Shown here: piece after piece, positions 24,497-34,928 of the stretch
Layout of the letters: every line of letters starts with the position of its first letter
How positions within the stretch are numbered: position 1 is the stretch's first letter
From: Ottelia alismoides
Lineage: Eukaryota; Streptophyta; Magnoliopsida; Alismatales; Hydrocharitaceae
Assembly (NCBI GenBank): GCA_037367405.1
Contig: JAZKJV010008273.1
Location: forward strand, 372,001 to 436,000
Direction of reading: 5' to 3'
DNA: 64,000 nucleotides
The notes under the pieces: generated by a model
What the model saw: the letters and a program-made list of their open reading frames with translations, nothing else
Told to the model about the DNA's origin: nothing
The model's database searches: none
Position numbers and translations under genes: made by a program

Positions 24497-24535
24497 ATAA
24501 TCTTAGAGAGGATACCAAGAAGCGGAACAAAAATC

Positions 24536-25928
24536 ATGTCGGAAACCATGTTTAAATCGAGGGTTGATATGACCGGTATACTTGAAAATTTTGGTTGTCA
24601 GAATTTCAAACATTGGCAACAACGCATGAAAATTTGATTAACCACTATAGGGTTAATCTCGATGCTTGAAAATAAATGTCCTATAATTGAAAAGGAAAAT
24701 CCCTCACCTAATAGTCAGAAGGCGCAATATGCATGAAAGGAACGTGACCTTATAAGCCATGGTTTTATCTTGTTGGCCCTGTCTAACATGTTACTTGATG
24801 CATATTGTTCGTTCACGTATACTGCAAAGGAGTTATGGGAAGAATTAGATCGTAAGTATAACATCGAAAATCTCAGTATTGAGAAATACTCCGTTGCTAA
24901 ATTTTTAAAGTTTTCGATGACCGAAGGGAAGTCGATTTCTGAACAAGAACACGTGTTTTTACTCTTGCTCCATGATTAAAAAGCTGTCGAGATGAAACTT
25001 CCAGAGAAGCTTCAGGTCTTGTGCATCATAGAAAAAATTCACAAGTCTTGAGAAGACTTTGGTATGACCTTTAAACACATGAAGGGGAAAATTTTTATGA
25101 ATGACATGACGATGGCAATCGTCATAGAGGAGGAACACAGAAAACAAAAGCATGTGATTCATGTTGATATTCAGGCTAAGGTCAATTTTCATGATAGTAG
25201 TAGCAATAAAATGAAATCAAAGGGAAAGATACATGGCAAAGAATAAACCATGTTGACACTGTAATCAGGTTGGTCATTGGAAGAAGGAATTTCCGTCCTA
25301 AACGACTCATCCTAAAATTGCAAATTGGAGTCCACAAGTGAATATGATCACTGTTGGACTTGGGGCTAGTGAGGTATATGTCTCTGTAAAACCTGAACAA
25401 ACTATATCCATGATCCAAATGAGTGACTCATGGATACGAGAGCTAATGTAAATATCTATTCTTACAGAACTTTGTTTTTTCTTATCAGACCTGCAGTGAC
25501 GGGACTGTAAAGATGGAGAACGATTATGCAGTCATGGTGTTGGGATCAGGACAAGTAAACTTGAGGTTCTCCTTTAGACAAGTCTGGAGTTTGCACAAGG
25601 TGATGTGTGTCCCTAACGTGAAGAAGAATGTTTTATCTGGCTCTATTTCAATTAGAAATTATTTTGAGTTAAACTTTAAATGTATTAAAGTTGTTATCTT
25701 GAGGCAGGGTACCTTATATGGAAAAGATTATCTGACAGACGTTGATTTGTTGTTTAAAATTAGATGAGACTCAATTAACATTGGTTCAGTAAATATTTTA
25801 TGTTCTGAATGTTCTAATTCTGTGTCTCATATTATTAATAATTTAGAATCGTGTGATATGTGGCATGATATCTTGGGACATATAAACTTAAATTCAATTA
25901 AAAGAATGATGAATTTAGACTTGATACC
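24536..25928 (+). pseudogene. Copia-B gag, zinc knuckle, protease C-end and GAG-pre-integrase
   Basis: The gag part forms the particle shell and the protease matures the polyprotein. Frames broken by stops read, in order: MSETMFKSRVDMTGILENF then FKHWQQRMKI (24537-24637); LLDAYCSFTYTAKELWEELDRKY and SIEKYSVAKFLKFSM (24790-24920), the copia gag core; a degraded CCHC knuckle, CNQVGHWKKE, at about 25258-25290; VLGSGQV and MCVPNVKKNVLSGS (25535-25650), the C-half of the copia protease; and [26 protein letters not shown] (25855-25928), the GAG-pre-integrase. The last codons are interrupted by Athila-B, and the frame resumes at 38053 with KHIIDKL. Confidence 0.9.
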
Positions 25929-28900
25929 TGATGACTGCGCCCTACTACCCTTGTTAATTCGAGCAAATTAATGTTCAAATTAATTGATATTGTTCGTTGT
26001 AGTCGGATAATGAGAGAAGATCAAAAACCACTTTCTATTATATTCAAGTTAATCTCGAGCGGTAAATTTTTTACTTGGTGGAAGTCCAAGGTCGAACTCA
26101 GGGAGGCAGTTATCTCCTTAGGTAGATTCGGAGCAAATTTCCAAGGTTTGATTTTCAGAGGAAATATTTTTGGTCTTTTCGTATATTTTATGCAAGACAC
26201 ATGTAAAATCAGGACAGTTTAAACGTTGATTCAGAAGTATGGCTAAATTAATTCCAAAAATTATGAAACTTGGCCAGATTATGAAATGGGATGAAATTAA
26301 GCTACCCTATTTTTTTTAGAATTTTCTGATGCACGGATAATAAAAAAAGTAGACTTTAGTGAAAATGACTAAACTAAATTTAATAATAACCAAACAATGA
26401 TATTTCTCAGAAACAAAATTAATCCAAATAGATCTAATTAAGAGCTATCCAAATCAACTTGAATTTCATTAAAACAGTTCACGGTTGATTAATAAAAAAT
26501 CGATTACGGTTTCCACTAAATAATTTTTCTAGGAGAAACTTACGTGCAAATGGGATGATTTTTGGATATGTTGTAGTATAGACTTAGATCGACCAATGAT
26601 GATTTTTCAGAGATTTTTCGATAAGCAGACAATGCGCAATAAATTAATCAATCAACATGGGTAAAATGGTACAATTTTCACCAAGTTAATTTCCATAAAT
26701 ATTCTACAAATCAGAAAAATACAAATAAATGCCAAAATGATAGAACAAGAGTTATACTACACAATGCAATTTTTGGAATTAAAAATGGACAACAAAATGA
26801 TGACAAAATAAACGTGCAAATGCAGGGGTATGAATGCAATACAGAAAAAGGAATATGTGCTCAAATGAAGAACATGGACTTACATGCAATTACCTGAAAC
26901 TTGAACTTCCTTTGAGAACTTGCAAGGGGAGTCAAGTGTCCCCTTTGCAAATGCCCAATTTTGTCCTTATTATCCGATATCTTCTCCTCTGTTTATAGAG
27001 GAGCTTGGAGGAGGATCCGCGGGCAGGTGCGCGTGGGCGTCGGAGCGGAGGTGGTGAGCTCACGTGGGCCGCGCACTAGCGTAAGAGGGGACGGCGGGGC
27101 TGAGCTCAGGGAGCGGACACGGCCGTGGGCATGGCTGGACACGCGTTGGGCGGGGCGGCTCCTGCTGTGCGGGCGGAGGAGCGGGGTGACGCGTGGAGGA
27201 GATGGTCGCTGGCGTGGGCTAGGCACGCCACTGCCAAGAGCGGTGGAGCACACCGTGCACGGCCAGGCGCGAGGGCGAACGGTGGTCGGCGGCTCATCGT
27301 GCGCGGGTGGCGCGCGTGAGGTGGAGTGCCTTGGCTCTACGGCTGTGGCGCACACAGCCCGTCGATGGTGCGCGAGAGACTCTCTCCGTTTCCCTGGTGA
27401 TTGGTGGAGCTCGGCGTGGTGAGCAGGTGGAGGCGGTGCAAGGAGATCACGCCCGAGGGAGCAGAGTCCTGGTGATGGTGAAGGCAGGCGATGGAAGAAG
27501 GAGAGGGAGAGAGATGTGGGGGAGGGAACAGGGAAGCGACTATTTGTTTAGCGTGGAGTAAATGATGGATTAATTGGTTGAGAAATCTAACTCCAAAAAT
27601 CACGAAAAAATCATATTCGTAATCGTAATGTGTTAATTGTCCGTGGAAGTGCTCTTGCTTTTACGTTTTGATGGATAGAAGATGGTAATTTAGGAGAAAG
27701 AAAGTAAGGAGGAAGAGAGAAGGAGAACAGAAGGTGGAGAAGAAGAACAAGGAGAAGACGGATTACCTGTAGAGGTGGATGGGCACGCCTGGGAGAGGTA
27801 CTAGAGCTGCTAGCTCTGGTTGGTCTTTGCTCAAGGCTCCGGTGTGAGCCGAGCTGGGCGAGCTTCAAGAGCTCGTAACAGCGAAGTGCACCTTTGTTGG
27901 ATCTCGCCGGAGGAGGAGGAGGTTATTGCTCAACTAGAGGGACTTGCTGTCACCAGGGACTTCTTAGGGGCTCGCTCCTCTCTCTCTAAGAAGTGGTGGA
28001 TGGGGATGAATGGAGGAGTAGAGGAGATTATAAAGAGGAGGAGGAGGAGGTTGGAGAGGAAATGGAGAGAGTGGGAGAGATGGAAGATGGAGTGGTCGTC
28101 GATGTGGCCTCTCCCTCAAGTTAAGGGAGAGTGGGGGGAGGAATGGGTATTGGCCGTTGATAGAGAACCCTTTCATCCAATGGCCCTGGATGAAGGAGGA
28201 AGTGGCATAAGTGGATGAATGAGGAGGCGACACGTGGTGGCTCCAGGAGCTGCCACGTGTCGCTCCCAGAAAAATCCACAATTAAATACAAAGAAAAATC
28301 GGAAAGAAAAAATAAAAGAGGTTAAATCAAAAAGTGATCACCACAAAAGTTGCTCGTTATGACGAGATCTACAACTTTCCTGAAGGATTAAAAATCAAAT
28401 GAGATCATCTGTACAAAACGTATTTTTGAGCGGTACTTTATAGGTATAAAATACCGCATTTTATCTTTTGTAATTTTTTTGTCATTTTAAAGAGAAAAAA
28501 TCAAAATAAAGTTAGGGAAAATATGAGGAGAATATTTACAATTTAATCTTTTTTTTGGATTTTAATAATGAAGAAAATAAAATGAGAAAATACAGGGGTA
28601 AAACGATCATTATGTACAATGTACAAAAGGGGCCCAAAACCCAAGTTTTGCATACGAGCTCCGATTTTAATGAAATTGGTCTTGTTTCGAAGGTCTCTGA
28701 ATGCATATTACTTTAAAAGTGAGTAGACCTAAGTCGAAAGTTGTATGAGAGAGATATGTGCATTCTAAGGTTCATGGTTTCAAACTTGGATTGGGGTTTT
28801 ATTGGTCAATTTCACAAGTTAGCATTTTTTTGATATTTTTCTTTGATTAGTGTTAGTAATATATACACTATGGAGTTGATTTTATTGGATTTAGAGTTAG

Positions 28901-29119
28901 CATAAAATATATACAAATAAGGTATTTTATCTAATATACATGTTAATATTTACAAGTGAATTTGGCTTCTTATTTAATGCAATTATGAATGCTAAAATGC
29001 AGATATTGTACTTGCATGCATGAATGCTAATTTTGCAAGATAAGTGGAAATATGCTGCTATTTACTCGGGAACAAAGCTCTATTTTCGACTTGAAGAGTG
29101 ATGAATCACAGATTCATCA
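25929..29119 (-). repeat. Athila-B LTR, left copy (3' LTR in element sense)
   Basis: On the plus strand it begins TGATGACTGC and ends with the palindrome TGATGAATC, ACA, GATTCATCA. It contains a GC-rich island (27000-27480), a purine-rich tract with 'attataaagagg' (about 28028) that could serve as a TATA region on either strand, and the block 'gagctccgattttaatgaaa' (about 28656) shared with the solo LTR at 50.69 kb. Long frames in the GC island are compositional. Confidence 0.93.
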
Positions 29120-29136
29120 ACACCCTATACTTAAAC
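29120..29136 (-). other. Athila-B polypurine tract
   Basis: Read on the minus strand, TTTAAGTATAGGGTGTT stands directly before the LTR start palindrome. It matches in form the Athila-A tract at 59740 (AAGTATAGGGAAA). It also matches the right arms of the hairpins at 30.58-30.94 kb. Confidence 0.8.
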
Positions 29137-29432
29137 CTTGCTCGTCCCTGAACACCTAAAATGAAATGCAAGAGTGAAATGATTTTGGGTTCCATACCAA
29201 TGTCATGAACAAAAGTTGAAAATGGAGCTTGACTCGACCTTTGGATTAATTGTATGGCAGAACCTCATTGGGACCTGAACTTAAGACCTAACAGACTTCA
29301 AGTTCCACAAGTCTTCTATTCAAGACACCTCAACAATCAGATCAGAACAAATCCTCAAACGCAAATTTCTGATGACTATGATTCTTACTTGTACTGTGTA
29401 AGTGTAAAATAGCTCTCCACATCAGAAATGAC

Positions 29433-29627
29433 TCAGAACCAACCTCTTCTAACAAGGTAACTCAATAACCCGATCCAGTAACTCTTTCCTCGAGGAGCGA
29501 GGTATTCCCTTCTAAGTTCAAGTGCGACCAACTCAAGAGGAGGGGGTGGAGAAAAGAATGGACAGTAGCCAGTGTAGCTACCTATCCCGGGATGCCTGAC
29601 CAGTGTAGCCAAGTCATCCAGCTGCAA
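29433..29627 (-). CDS. Short conserved 3' ORF in Athila-B (64 codons)
   Basis: Function unknown. The frame reads DDLATLVRHPGIGSYTGY (residues 4-21), PFF, and LELVALELRREYLAPRGKS (31-49) followed by YW. Three blocks in the same order are found in Athila-A at 59.2-59.4 kb: GDLAKLARL, DYTDHTPF, and ELRRKYYATRGSSSW, the last in another frame. It lies between the hairpin array and the 3' LTR in both elements. It could be the remnant of a 3' ORF in the place where some Athila elements keep an env-like gene, but I see no signal peptide or membrane segment. Confidence 0.5.
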   Translation of the reverse strand: MQLDDLATLVRHPGIGSYTGYCPFFSPPPPLELVALELRREYLAPRGKSYWIGLLSYLVRRGWF

Positions 29628-29639
29628 ACTTCTTGCTAA

Positions 29640-30580
29640 TATTCATACTCCGACAGGCCCTTTTTTTGGCCTGTCTACTTTTTTTGGAGTTCTTGCATTT
29701 CCTTTTTTTTCTTTGAAACTATATACAAGGTGCAACATGTACATCAGGAGTTTTTTCTCTTGAGCCTGTAGACTATACCTCTTTTGAAGCATTATTGTAA
29801 CCCACAGCATCCTGTCCTCTGACTTCAACACCACCAGACTAGGTTGAGATGCACTACCCTCCCTAGAGGAGGACGGATGTTTCCACCCGTGTGCTACTCC
29901 AAGCTAAAGGATTCTACCTCCTCACCACCTCATCAATGAAGAGCTACGTGCATTGTGCTTGTCCAAGTTAGGTCACTGTCTAAAAGAATCATGTGTGTGC
30001 ACGAGATATTCTACTTAGACTAATCAAGATGACATGTGAACATAGACTTGCGGACTCAAAGAATTAAGTCACTTGACCTGAGAAATCTTCACTCCAGCTC
30101 CTATAAGGTTCCTCTGAAATTAGGTGGATTAAGGTCAAATCAAGTCTATCCTCAATATCTACTCATAACTTGGTTCCGAACCCACTAGCTTTTCACCTTG
30201 CACATGCAAGATATGCAGATGAGATGCAGATGATATGCTATGTAGATGAATGAAATGCAAGACTCTTTTTTGTCTGAAATGCAAGGATGATATGCAAGAG
30301 TAAATAAGAAGCCTTTTATTTTCAACAATTTTTTTGTTTTTTTTCTGGTTTACAATAATTTTTATTATTTACAACACTTTTTAATTTACACAATTTGTAC
30401 ATAATATACATAGTATACAGTTTTTTTGGGGGTATACATCCTATTTTACAACAAATCTTAAAAGAGTATTAAAAAAAATTCAATTTTTACCCACCCCGCA
30501 CTTATTGCATAATATATACAAAAATACGTGAAAATACGTGAAAATACGAGCTATGGGTATAGCATATATGTAATATATAT
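29640..30580 (-). other. Athila-B 3' untranslated region
   Basis: No ORF of note. AT-rich with T-runs around 30300-30480. Near the hairpin array 'tatagcatatatgtaatatatat' resembles, in complement, the sequence that follows the Athila-A array at about 58230. Hypervariable AT-rich 3' regions are normal for plant gypsy elements. Confidence 0.5.
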
Positions 30581-30583
30581 ACA

Positions 30584-30940
30584 CCCCCCTATACTTAGCG
30601 TGTGCTATGTCCTCAGAGCACGAAAAGCGACCAAAAAGACATAGCTCGTGCTAAGCGTAGGAGAGATAAAATTACAAAAGTATAGAAGTCGCTCCGCCCC
30701 CCTATACTTAGGCTCTGGCAGCCTAAGTATAGAAGAAGATAAAAAATAGGGCGGACGAGGTCAAGAGGGGAAATAGATGATTATATACAAGGCGGGCATC
30801 GGTCCCCCCTATACTTAGGCTCTGGTCAGCCTATGTATAGGACATGAATGAGTATGAGGACCGATGTGATCTGGAGGATGTACAATGAATAGATCGGGTC
30901 ACACCCCCCCATATTTAGGATCTGATTATCCTAAGTATAG
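30584..30940 (-). repeat. Array of four hairpins ending in polypurine-like G-runs (Athila-B)
   Basis: On the minus strand each unit is a stem, a loop, its complement ending CCTAAGTATAG or a variant, then five to seven G. Unit at 30697-30732: perfect 13-bp stem (30702-30714 with 30720-30732), 5-base loop, C-run on the plus strand at 30697-30702. Unit at 30804-30840: the same stem with one mismatch. Unit at 30904-30940: variant stem with loop ctgatt. Unit at 30584-30660: long stem of about 23 bp with mismatches and a loop of about 26 bases; it is nearest the 3' LTR. The right arm plus G-run copies the element's own polypurine tract. Confidence 0.9.
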
Positions 30941-31038
30941 TCATAAAATGAAATGAGATGAGCTGGGGCGAGTGATTCGGATCACTGGGGAGGGAGGGAG
31001 AGAAAGTATATACAAGAAAGAGTGAGAATATACAAGGA

Positions 31039-31899
31039 TTAAGAAGATTTGTGATGAACCTTCTTGCGGACGCGAGGAGGTGGATAATATACATATGTGT
31101 CGCTGTCGGAATCGTCCTCAGATGAATAATAGTGAGGTGTAGGGATCGTCCAACGAGGGTTGACACACGGCTGCTTGCTTAGATAAGGCTTGAGAACAGC
31201 CGAACTGAGCTCCCTCATATAAATCACCTTATACGGACCAGATGAGGACTCTTCCGAAAACTCCTTCTCCGGTGTGTTGAAGGAAACTTTCTTATTTGGT
31301 TTTCCAGAACCTAAATCAATGAGAGGGAGATGAGAGCGACGCGCCTTGAGAGGTTTGGGGGAACATCTCGAGGAATCAATTCTCAACTTCCTCTCACTAG
31401 ATAGCCGACTAGAAGAGGGAGCAATCGTGTTTTTATGTGGAGTAAATTTAGTCTTGATTGTTTCCTTTGAAGGTCCAGGACGTGGTGTAGTGCTGACCAT
31501 TGGTTCCTCATCAGACGACTCACCATATAGATTGTAATATTCCTGAAGGGTCAGCACATGTCTCGGGAAGGTGCTAGTGGTCTCAGTTGGCTTGGCATTA
31601 TTGGGCTCTTGTGTCGGATCATGAAAATGGTCAAGGCAATCAAAAAAGGTCATGTCCGACTTAGTGATAGCTTCTGATCGTGAATCCTTCTTAGAAGTTG
31701 TCACGGTGGTGGTGCAAGCAGTTGATGAAGTGGAGGTGTGGTGAGTCTCAGAACCAACAGTCGTCCGGATAGTCGGTATCTCAGGTGTAGCAGAGAGGTG
31801 GAACTCATTTTCCTCTTGATGGTCACGACGGTCAACGGATGTGCGGGTCACCTTAGAGTAAAGTGTATCAAAGAATGGATGCGGTCGGAGTGCTCCCAA
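31039..31899 (-). CDS. Unrecognised 286-codon ORF downstream of protease (Athila-B)
   Basis: This is the longest frame in any element interior in the window. It starts at an ATG within MGALRPHPFFDTLYSKVTRTS and ends VRKKVHHKSS. It is rich in Ser, Thr, Pro and charged residues and probably largely disordered. There are Thr-rich runs (residues about 55-70), a Glu/Asp-rich piece near LTLQEYYNLYGESSDEEP, and a C-terminal acidic patch EDDSDSD. I recognise no RT, RNase H, integrase or envelope feature. It lies directly upstream of the hairpin array, where RT and integrase sit in Athila-A. It could be a linker like the one between protease and RT in Athila-A (54.2-54.8 kb), or a family-specific protein. 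Whether it is translated is unknown. Confidence 0.5.
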   Translation of the reverse strand: MGALRPHPFFDTLYSKVTRTSVDRRDHQEENEFHLSATPEIPTIRTTVGSETHHTSTSSTACTTTVTTSKKDSRSEAITKSDMTFFDCLDHFHDPTQEPNNAKPTETTSTFPRHVLTLQEYYNLYGESSDEEPMVSTTPRPGPSKETIKTKFTPHKNTIAPSSSRLSSERKLRIDSSRCSPKPLKARRSHLPLIDLGSGKPNKKVSFNTPEKEFSEESSSGPYKVIYMRELSSAVLKPYLSKQPCVNPRWTIPTPHYYSSEDDSDSDTYVYYPPPRVRKKVHHKSS

Positions 31900-31997
31900 T
31901 GCTGAAAAATCGATCTCCCGAGTCTGATAATCTTTAGTCGCCTTAGCTAAGGTAAGAACGGCTTCCCGAGAATAATCGGAGATTGCGTGAACTCTCC

Positions 31998-32360
31998 TCA
32001 GTGCTCGATGTCAATGATCGTGAAATCCACCTGGAGTAGAGCACCTTGAAAAGTAATGATGACTGAAATATTTCCTCTAGACTGTTTGATGGATCGATCA
32101 GCATGCTGAACGATTTCTCTTGACTTTCTGATTGGCCTGAGTTTGAGTTTGTCAAACACAGAGGTCGGGAGGATATTTATCGAAGAGTCATCATCGATTC
32201 TTGCATGGGTAAAAATGGTGTCTTTGATTTCACATTCCACCCTAGGCAACCGCTTCACTCTACGGCTCTTGATCTTTCTCCCCATCACCAAGGAGGTGAC
32301 CATAGACACTATGTGTCTCTCAGTTCTTGTTCTCTTCGTACCTGACCTCTTGGGCATCAA
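31998..32360 (-). pseudogene. Athila-B retropepsin-like protease segment
   Basis: Retropepsins cut the gag-pol polyprotein inside the particle. The frame gives HARIDDDSSINILPTSVFDKLKL, HADRSIKQSRGNISV and LLQVDFTIIDIEH, matching the flap-side and core strands of plant gypsy aspartic proteases. The expected catalytic Asp with a following Gly is seen as DDDSS, with Asp in place of Gly. Athila-A has DNESS at the same place (53.86 kb), so both copies lost that Gly through a G-to-A change. Upstream and downstream frames are interrupted. Confidence 0.75.
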
Positions 32361-32518
32361 TTTACTCTTTACAAATCTCTTGAGGTCAGGGAAGTGATCT
32401 ATGGTCTTTAATTAAGGGAAGATTAAAAATCAATTCTTCATCGAGTGCTTCCCTTATGACAGGATCCAATTTTTTTAGGTCTTTTTCATTTTCAATTTTT
32501 ATTTGGATTTTTGGTTTT

Positions 32519-33509
32519 TCAATTTTTTTGGTATTTTTTGGATGAATGATCAGACTCTGGATTGGAGGGTAAGTGGTTAGTAGAAGAGGGAGATAGAATG
32601 GACTCTAGCTGTACAAACGATGTGGGTTCCCTGATGCTTGCTTGGTTTTCAACATCATATCTACTTACTTCCTTCTCCACTTTCATACCTAGGCTGGCTG
32701 AAATTGAGTGTAACATGCCCATGACATCTCTTAACTTGTTACCAAATGATTCATTTTTCTTAATAAGTCTAGAGATGTCATCCTCCACAAAATTCCCATG
32801 ACAAATCATGGGAGAGTTCTTCTCAAGTGGAGGATACTGTTGAGATATTGAGGTCTCATACTCAACATACCTAGACTCTGGTATGTAATGCTGGGTCGAG
32901 TATGGACCATCTAGATGGCAAATATTGATCAGAGCCTCATATGATGAAATAGGGACCGATAAGTCTAGCTCATGAGTCCAATCCTGTGAATGTATAGGCT
33001 CTCCGAATGATGACTGGTTAATGGAAGCTTGATCACTAAAGTCAATCAAGTCTAGGAAATCATGATGTTCATGCCTCTCCATTCGAGTTGTTTGATCGAC
33101 CAAGTTATGCCCTAAGATCAAGTCAGGATGTGTATATGTAAATTGTTGTATGGTCCCTACTTGAGGTGAAAATGAAGTATGTGGGGATATAATTTTGCCA
33201 ATCATCTGTCTCAGCAGTGGCTTGCTCTTCATTTAATTCTTTGATTCCTGCAAGCTCTCGAGAGTAAGGACAGTCAGCCCAAGGTGGAAGTGGATCCGGA
33301 GTATTAGAATATGGAGTAGGTGAGAAATGCTAAGAAGTGGAGAAGTCAGTCAGAGTTCTGACTTCATAATCGGATTGAGGTGGAACCGACCACGGGTAAG
33401 GGTATCTCGTGGATGGCAGAGGATACATGGAAGAAGGTGAAGATGAACGGTATATGGTTGAGGAGGAAAGACCCAAGGTCATAGGGTATGGGGACCAATA
33501 TCCCGACAT
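32519..33509 (-). pseudogene. Athila-B gag-position ORFs
   Basis: An ATG at 33509 opens MSGYWSPYPM followed by a Ser/Pro/Tyr-rich stretch that stops near 33330. A second frame (33232-32519, 237 codons) continues with DLDSPVPIS-like acidic text and a probable coiled-coil or helical segment (SRLIKKNESFGNKLRDVMG, then MLHSISASLGMKVEKEV). Its position, first after the leader and upstream of protease, is that of gag. I do not see the usual Retrotrans_gag core found in Athila-A at 51.5-52.1 kb, so the identity is positional. Confidence 0.5.
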
Positions 33510-33639
33510 CTTGAAGAGGAAATGATGTAAGAAGAATGAGGTAAAAAAAGCACAATTACGCAGGATGAGACACACGGACAGACACAAGGACAAATGCAAG
33601 AGCAAACCCTGGGTTCACACTCAACACGGTGAAGGACCC

Positions 33640-34900
33640 GAAATCGAGTCTAATTAATCTTGTTAATTTTAAGTGTGATTTTTCAAGCAAGATAGAAAGG
33701 ATTTACGCGGCCTATAGGGGAGTCGGCTAAAAAGCCGGATGCGTCTCCCCTGTTTAACCTGTCGCCTAAGATACCGCCGGTCCTTCCTTTCTTCGCTCCT
33801 ATCCCAAGTTGATGGACTCAAAGACCATGCCCTATCTACCTGCAAGCAGGCGGAGGCTGACAAGGCTAGAACTTCGCCCCGAAGGGTTACTAGCAACTTG
33901 TCGCGAAGTACCGCTGGTTCACCCCTGACTACCCGCGAACAGGCGGAGGCTACTTGGTACTAGTCAGTGAATCTAAAAATATTCAACTCGTGATATTTGC
34001 TAAGATCAGTTGGCTCGTGATATGGAAGATGGGGATTTGAGATCTGCCTTAAGGTGTTCACACATACTCAAGTACCCTCACTCAGCCTGAAAACAAGATG
34101 GGGGATTAGTCTCTCGCAAACAAATTTTCCAATTTTATTGAATTTTTTGGTCAATAATGTTAGCAATCCCAGTTTTAAGATCAGTTATCACTTGTTAGTC
34201 CAACCACACAGCACACCTATCGCCCAGTCCCAATTTCCGTTTAGTTTAAGTGTGAAAAAAAAGGGGGAAATCGAGAAAAGTCGATGCACGAAAAACGATG
34301 ACGTGTATGCTGAGTTAAGAAGACTTACAGTGATCCGTTCGCTTGTATGCAGGATGCAAAACAGAATTGAAATCTTTACACTACATGCAGATGCAAGAGA
34401 CAAAATCCGCTCTTAGACAAGAAGTTCTATTAGCGAGTGAAGCACAGGTTGATTTGACTAGATCCGCGGTCTAAGTGCATCTTTTAAGTGGTTGTGTGGT
34501 CCTAAAAGTTACGAGCACAAGCAAACCCTAGAGTGGCTCGAGGATCCGCTAGTGCAAGCCTAATTTACAAATCAAACCACACAGCACACAGGGACACGGT
34601 TCCACTATTTTTACACACGCGATAACCCAAACGGGAACCGCTGGAAATGATGCGAAAAAATATGGAAATGAATAAAAGTACAAGTTCTCTCAAATCACTC
34701 AAAAAATTAAAAATGTCGATTCCTCGAAGTGTCTTCGACTCCTCGCGTTCCTTGCACAGAAATAATTTGAGGTCAGATAGAGAACGACTCGAAAAATACA
34801 AAAAATTAAAGGACATAAAATATTCACAAGAAGACCGGGGGTCAAACTACCCGAGGATAGAAAATCAAACAATCAGAATTTCACTGCAAATTAACCTAAG
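33640..34900 (-). other. Athila-B 5' leader with hairpin and short repeats
   Basis: Non-coding region between primer-binding site and gag. 33717-33750 can fold as a nested hairpin (GGGGAG with CTCCCC outside, CGGCT with AGCCG inside). 'aggcggaggct' recurs at about 33850 and 33942 in similar surroundings. 'aaccacacagcacac' recurs at about 34201 and 34574. Structured leaders in retroelements often direct packaging or dimer formation, which here is inference. Confidence 0.5.
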
Positions 34901-34907
34901 CCGTGCC

Positions 34908-34925
34908 TCCCTGGCAACGGTGTCA
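34908..34925 (-). other. Athila-B primer-binding site, tRNA-Asp type
   Basis: On the minus strand TGACACCGTTGCCAGGGA follows the LTR end after three bases. It corresponds to TGGCGCCGTTGCCGGGGA, the complement of plant tRNA-Asp 3' ends, with three changes. The same site is in Athila-A at 46949. Confidence 0.8.
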
Positions 34926-34928
34926 TTT

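Noticed and set aside
30584..30940. Hairpin plus G-run units as bacterial-type terminators
   Set aside because: The setting is a plant retrotransposon, and the tracts after the stems are G-runs on the sense strand, not T-runs.
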